Below are positions 30,557 through 31,113 of a stretch of 31,113 bases of DNA, in pieces. A program made the translations under genes and the position numbers. The notes beneath the pieces were generated by a model. The model had not been told where the DNA came from and searched no databases. It worked only from the letters and a program-made list of their open reading frames with translations. Each line of letters starts with the position of its first letter. Position 1 is the first letter of the stretch. Source of the stretch: an uncultured Candidatus Melainabacteria bacterium (lineage in GTDB: Bacteria > Cyanobacteriota > Vampirovibrionia > Gastranaerophilales > Gastranaerophilaceae); the NCBI GenBank assembly GCA_934675685.1, contig CAKURL010000015.1:1-31113 (forward strand), written 5' to 3'.

Positions 30557-30701
30557 GTCGGGTTTACTAACCCGACAAGTTCGCTTCATTCGGGTTGGCT
30601 CCTGTGAAATCAAAGATTTCTACGTCGCCCATTAAAGGTCTGCCCTCATTTTACTCAGCAAGTCCGTCGGACTAAGCCTCGCTTCATTCGGGTCAAAAAA
30701 A
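30557..30701 (+). repeat. Hairpin-array intergenic repeat, short copy (B)
   Basis: Opposite-orientation, internally shorter relative of the repeat at 28294-28640. Shared landmarks in order: the palindromic start GTCGGGTTTACTAACCCGAC (30557-30576), TTCGCTTCATTCGGG, GGCTCCTGTG, a 6-bp hairpin GAAATC/GATTTC (30606-30620), TACGTCGCC, and the closing CTCGCTTCATTCGGGTCAAA. It also has AGTCCG/CGGACT near 30661-30672. The hairpin at 30606 differs in sequence from the one at the same place in copy A but pairs perfectly. Confidence 0.75.
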
Positions 30702-30720
30702 TGGGAGAGCGAACTCTCCC
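30695..30720 (-). terminator. Terminator of the 30752 gene
   Basis: GGGAGAG (30703-30709) pairs with CTCTCCC (30714-30720) around a CGAA loop. On the minus strand the stem is followed by a run of T (30701-30695), 32 nt beyond the stop of the partial gene. Confidence 0.8.
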
Positions 30721-30751
30721 TCACATCAAAACACAAAATAACATAAAAAAC

Positions 30752-31113
30752 CTATTCCATATCCTTCACACAACGAATTGAAGCGGCCATTTTTACATTA
30801 GAACGATCATATATGGATAATATCCAATCATTTCTTCCTGCAAATAATAAAAAATATGTGCTTATTGGATTTTCTCCTTGATTGTAGTGATAATTATTTA
30901 TATAGCAAGAATTGCCATATATAGAACCATTACATACGCCTTCTTGATAAGTCGTGGCGCCATCTCCTGCCATCATAGCCCCGTTTTCTCCAAGACCTGC
31001 TGAATGATATGCAAGCGTTAAATATTCAGAATGCGTTGGCAATCTCCAACTTCCTCCTCCGATATCAAGAGAAGAGCAAACTTTTAGCGCTGCTTGATAA
31101 TTGCAAGCTGACC
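30752..31113 (-). CDS. C-terminal part of a WRLPT/FISUMP (DUF1566-like) protein
   Basis: The frame is open to the window edge, so the 5' part is missing; about 120 residues are visible. It has the C-terminal module known as Fibrobacter succinogenes major paralogous domain or Lcl_C/DUF1566-like: 'NYQAALKVC' and 'GGGSWRLPTHSEY' at the front, a Cys pair in the middle (EGVCNG and NSCYIN), and the closing 'ASIRCVKD'. Such modules sit at the end of secreted or pilin-like proteins, often in many copies per genome. An in-frame TTG at 31042 lies inside the domain and is not the true start. The terminator follows directly. Confidence 0.75.
   Translation of the reverse strand, partial: SACNYQAALKVCSSLDIGGGSWRLPTHSEYLTLAYHSAGLGENGAMMAGDGATTYQEGVCNGSIYGNSCYINNYHYNQGENPISTYFLLFAGRNDWILSIYDRSNVKMAASIRCVKDME

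Noticed and set aside
1..31113. tRNA or rRNA genes
   Set aside because: Reading both strands I saw no T-loop plus acceptor-stem arrangement and no rRNA-like stretch; a tRNA scan would settle it.

Overview
This is an AT-rich bacterial chromosome segment with dense, mostly operonic housekeeping genes and one repeat-rich accessory end. The gene content points to a flagellated, diderm, non-photosynthetic relative of the cyanobacteria, most likely the Melainabacteria/Vampirovibrionia (Gastranaerophilales-like). The clues are a DUF4330 protein and an IctB-like O-antigen-ligase-family protein (both common in cyanobacteria), a heptose-type sugar kinase, MotA/MotB, and glycolysis without photosynthesis genes. 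This assignment is inference from gene content, not a database match.

Layout. Positions 1-300 hold a duplicated ~120-bp non-coding repeat. On the minus strand follow rpsB-tsf (translation), preceded by a structured leader. A small membrane-anchored protein lies on the plus strand (2307-2924), then pabBC-pabA (folate, minus strand) and, divergently from a shared -10 region, a split pair of CHR-family transporters (5201-6323). Two tandem, exported, paralogous coiled-coil proteins and a 587-residue protein of unknown role lie on the minus strand (6335-9997). The plus strand then carries gap (glycolysis) and an operon of an NfnA-like flavoprotein, a 59-residue four-cysteine protein, a LeuC-family dehydratase and a PBP4-type D,D-carboxypeptidase (11330-15001). 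Facing it is motA-motB-patatin (minus strand). A second LeuC paralogue (18058-19293) and an 874-residue coiled-coil/EF-hand protein follow. The latter sits behind an almost perfect sigma-28 (flagellar) promoter. After a 64-residue orphan come ilvA-ridA (threonine deamination plus imine clean-up). A minus-strand surface-glycan operon (GT2, RfaE-type kinase, DUF4330, O-antigen-ligase family) spans 24220-28131.

The right end (28150-31113) is different. It holds a two-domain cytidine-deaminase-like gene flanked on both sides by diverging copies of an intergenic repeat built of many short hairpins. It also holds a small promoter-to-terminator transcription unit, a MITE-like element with 16-bp terminal inverted repeats, and the 3' part of a WRLPT-type (FISUMP/DUF1566-like) protein cut by the window edge.

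Most genes have clear Shine-Dalgarno sequences. Three (pabBC, the exported protein at 8178 and GT2) instead have a -10 hexamer ending exactly 6 nt before the ATG, which suggests leaderless mRNAs. The most interesting candidates are the hairpin-array repeat with apparent covariation, the sigma-28-driven EF-hand protein, the orphan NfnA plus four-Cys protein pair, the symmetric divergent promoter at 5182-5189, and the atypical deaminase.
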